Source: Cyanobacteriota bacterium
Lineage (GTDB): Bacteria > Cyanobacteriota > Cyanobacteriia > Leptolyngbyales > Leptolyngbyaceae
NCBI GenBank assembly: GCA_027482985.1
Contig: JAIXVO010000566.1
Location: 1-6,991 of the forward strand
Reading direction: 5' to 3'
DNA: 6,991 nucleotides
In this document: piece after piece, positions 6,226 to 6,991 of the stretch
Position numbering within the stretch: position 1 is the first letter of the stretch
How the letters are laid out: each line of letters opens with the position of its first letter
Notes under the pieces: generated by a model
The model's database searches: none
Seen by the model: only the letters and a program-made list of their open reading frames with translations
Told to the model about the DNA's origin: nothing
Translations under genes and position numbers: made by a program

Positions 6226-6849
6226 TTAGAGATTCAGGTAAACATTGCCTTGTTCATCCCGGACGGTCACCCGCGCTGTTTTGACGGCTCCTTTAGCATC
6301 CGTCACTTTGCACTCGAAAACTTCTCCCGGCTTGGCCGTGCGCGACTTGCCACCACAATCCACCGTCACCTTGCCGCCGCCCTGATTCGCCACGCTTTGT
6401 TGAATAAAGCTATCCAATTTCGACAGCAATAGCAGACCGCGGGTGCCCCACCGGAACTTGCCAGCGGCTCCCGTTGGTTGGATCACCACCACAAACGCCC
6501 CAACATCGGATTGCACCTGGCAATCGTAGGTTTGTCCGGAAGTTTCCGAAATTGTGGCAGGACAATTCACAGATTGCACCGTCAGGTTGCCCGCTTTCGT
6601 TACCAGGTCAGTAATTTGGGTCTCAATTTTGGTGACATTTTCTGGCTTGCCTGCTGTGGGTGAGGGGGAAGCTGTCGGCGTGGGACTGGTGAGGGTGGGG
6701 CTGACGGTGGGCGCGGGCGACACGGCAGCCGTGGGGCTATCCGTGGGCGTGGGGCTGGCAGGCGGCGTAGCACCTGGTACCACCCCGGTTTCCGGCGCAG
6801 GATTACAGGCCGTCAGGAACAGCCCCACCGCGATCGCGCTCACCCAATT
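6226..6849 (-). CDS. Lipoprotein with Pro/Ser/Thr linker and two DUF4333-like domains, native start missing
   Basis: The stop is the TAA at 6228-6226. Reading upstream there is a hydrophobic signal segment (SAIAVGLF) and the lipobox LTAC, with its cysteine at 6807-6805. Numbered from that Cys, the protein has a low-complexity linker of SPTPT-type repeats (about 14-52), then two related domains (about 56-126 and 127-193). Each domain carries a cysteine pair: C82-x13-C96 and C151-x14-C166. The CP...G..Y.C pattern followed by V-V-I-Q-P resembles DUF4333, found in actinobacteria and cyanobacteria and of unknown function; the pairs probably form disulfides. It should be anchored outside the plasma membrane. 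No normal start exists: the frame extends to a GTG at 6894, but everything above about 6849 is antisense to superoxide dismutase, and a GTG at 6843 would give a signal peptide too short and without charge. The true N-terminus has been lost at the junction. Confidence 0.75.
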   Translation of the reverse strand, partial: NWVSAIAVGLFLTACNPAPETGVVPGATPPASPTPTDSPTAAVSPAPTVSPTLTSPTPTASPSPTAGKPENVTKIETQITDLVTKAGNLTVQSVNCPATISETSGQTYDCQVQSDVGAFVVVIQPTGAAGKFRWGTRGLLLLSKLDSFIQQSVANQGGGKVTVDCGGKSRTAKPGEVFECKVTDAKGAVKTARVTVRDEQGNVYLNL

Positions 6850-6850
6850 G
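6838..6850. other. Probable junction between two unrelated sequences
   Basis: To the left, the minus-strand lipoprotein signal peptide reads normally until about NWVS and then loses any credible start. To the right, plus-strand superoxide dismutase homology begins abruptly at TTG 6848 (LPYA, about residue 8 of the family) with no start codon or ribosome binding site. The last HIP1 octamer is at 6830-6837. The boundary includes the 6-bp palindrome CAATTG (6845-6850). Two genes facing away from each other, both beheaded at one point, is the pattern expected of an artificial join or a deletion. Confidence 0.7.
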
Positions 6851-6991
6851 CCGTATGCGAACGACGCCCTCTCGCCGGTGATCTCTAAAGACACCGTCGA
6901 TACTCATCACGGCCTGCATCACAAAGGCTATGTTGACAACACGCTGCGCTTGATTGCCGGCACACCTCTCGAAGGGAAGTCGCTGGAAGAA
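6848..6991 (+). CDS. sodB: Superoxide dismutase (Fe/Mn family), N-terminal fragment, cut at both ends
   Basis: Forty-eight codons in one open frame run off the right edge. They give LPYANDALSP, then V-I-S-K-D-T, DTHHGLHHKGYVDN and TPLEGKSLEE. Against E. coli SodB as I recall it, this aligns from residue 8 of that protein without gaps. The metal-ligand His (H26 in mature E. coli numbering) is fragment H20, the following HH pair is H24-H25, and the active-site Tyr34 is Y28. Enzymes of this family convert superoxide to oxygen and hydrogen peroxide in the cytoplasm. The usual M-x-F-x-L-P-x start is missing; the frame stays open upstream only because it is antisense to the lipoprotein linker. The three other metal ligands and the residues that separate Fe from Mn enzymes lie beyond the window, so the sodB symbol rests on resemblance (EGKSLEE) and is tentative. 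Confidence 0.85.
   Translation, partial: MPYANDALSPVISKDTVDTHHGLHHKGYVDNTLRLIAGTPLEGKSLEE

Noticed and set aside
6250..6663. Two plus-strand frames of about 60 codons opposite the lipoprotein
   Set aside because: They are antisense shadows; the minus-strand reading has a lipobox and paired-cysteine domains.
6850..6894. GTG-started N-terminal extension of the lipoprotein (MSLEITGERASFAYG)
   Set aside because: These codons are exactly antisense to conserved superoxide dismutase residues, and they make a poor signal-peptide N-region with acidic residues, so they are probably not native.

Overview
The window looks cyanobacterial from its left edge to about position 6840. I count about 16 copies of the octamer GCGATCGC (HIP1, the highly iterated palindrome typical of many cyanobacterial genomes) between 109 and 6837, roughly one per 430 bp. 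The penicillin-binding protein resembles cyanobacterial PBP2, and the potA-potD spacer carries small palindromic repeats of a kind common between cyanobacterial genes. I cannot name the species.

Layout. (1) Positions 1-1700, minus strand: a class B penicillin-binding protein of the PBP2/MrdA type, complete at its N-terminus and cut by the left edge after 566 codons. (2) 1701-2108: a divergent intergenic region with three short near-perfect palindromes; one overlaps the -35 of a plausible sigma70-type promoter reading toward potA. (3) 2109-6222, plus strand: a complete polyamine-type ABC importer in the order potA (ATPase), potD (lipid-anchored binding protein), potB and potC (permeases). potD-potB-potC are tightly packed. 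potA and potD are separated by 148 bp holding two copies of a hairpin repeat and a heptanucleotide repeat. (4) 6226-about 6849, minus strand: a lipoprotein with a Pro/Ser/Thr linker and two DUF4333-like domains, converging on potC with 3 bp between the stop codons. (5) About 6848-6991, plus strand: the N-terminal part of an iron/manganese superoxide dismutase, running off the right edge.

How the genes work together: PotD would capture a polyamine outside the plasma membrane and pass it to the PotB/PotC channel, with a PotA dimer hydrolysing ATP. The set is self-sufficient, with one binding protein, two permeases and one ATPase. PBP2 is a peptidoglycan transpeptidase for lateral wall growth and is not functionally tied to the transporter in any way I can see.

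The strongest anomaly is at the right end. The lipoprotein and the superoxide dismutase face away from each other, and both lack their native start at the same point (about 6838-6850). The only available lipoprotein start, a GTG at 6894, lies inside dismutase coding sequence. The dismutase begins at the equivalent of about residue 8 with no start codon or promoter. This looks like a join between two unrelated sequences, either a chimeric assembly or a real deletion or rearrangement. I found no convincing new defence, mobile or RNA-based system.
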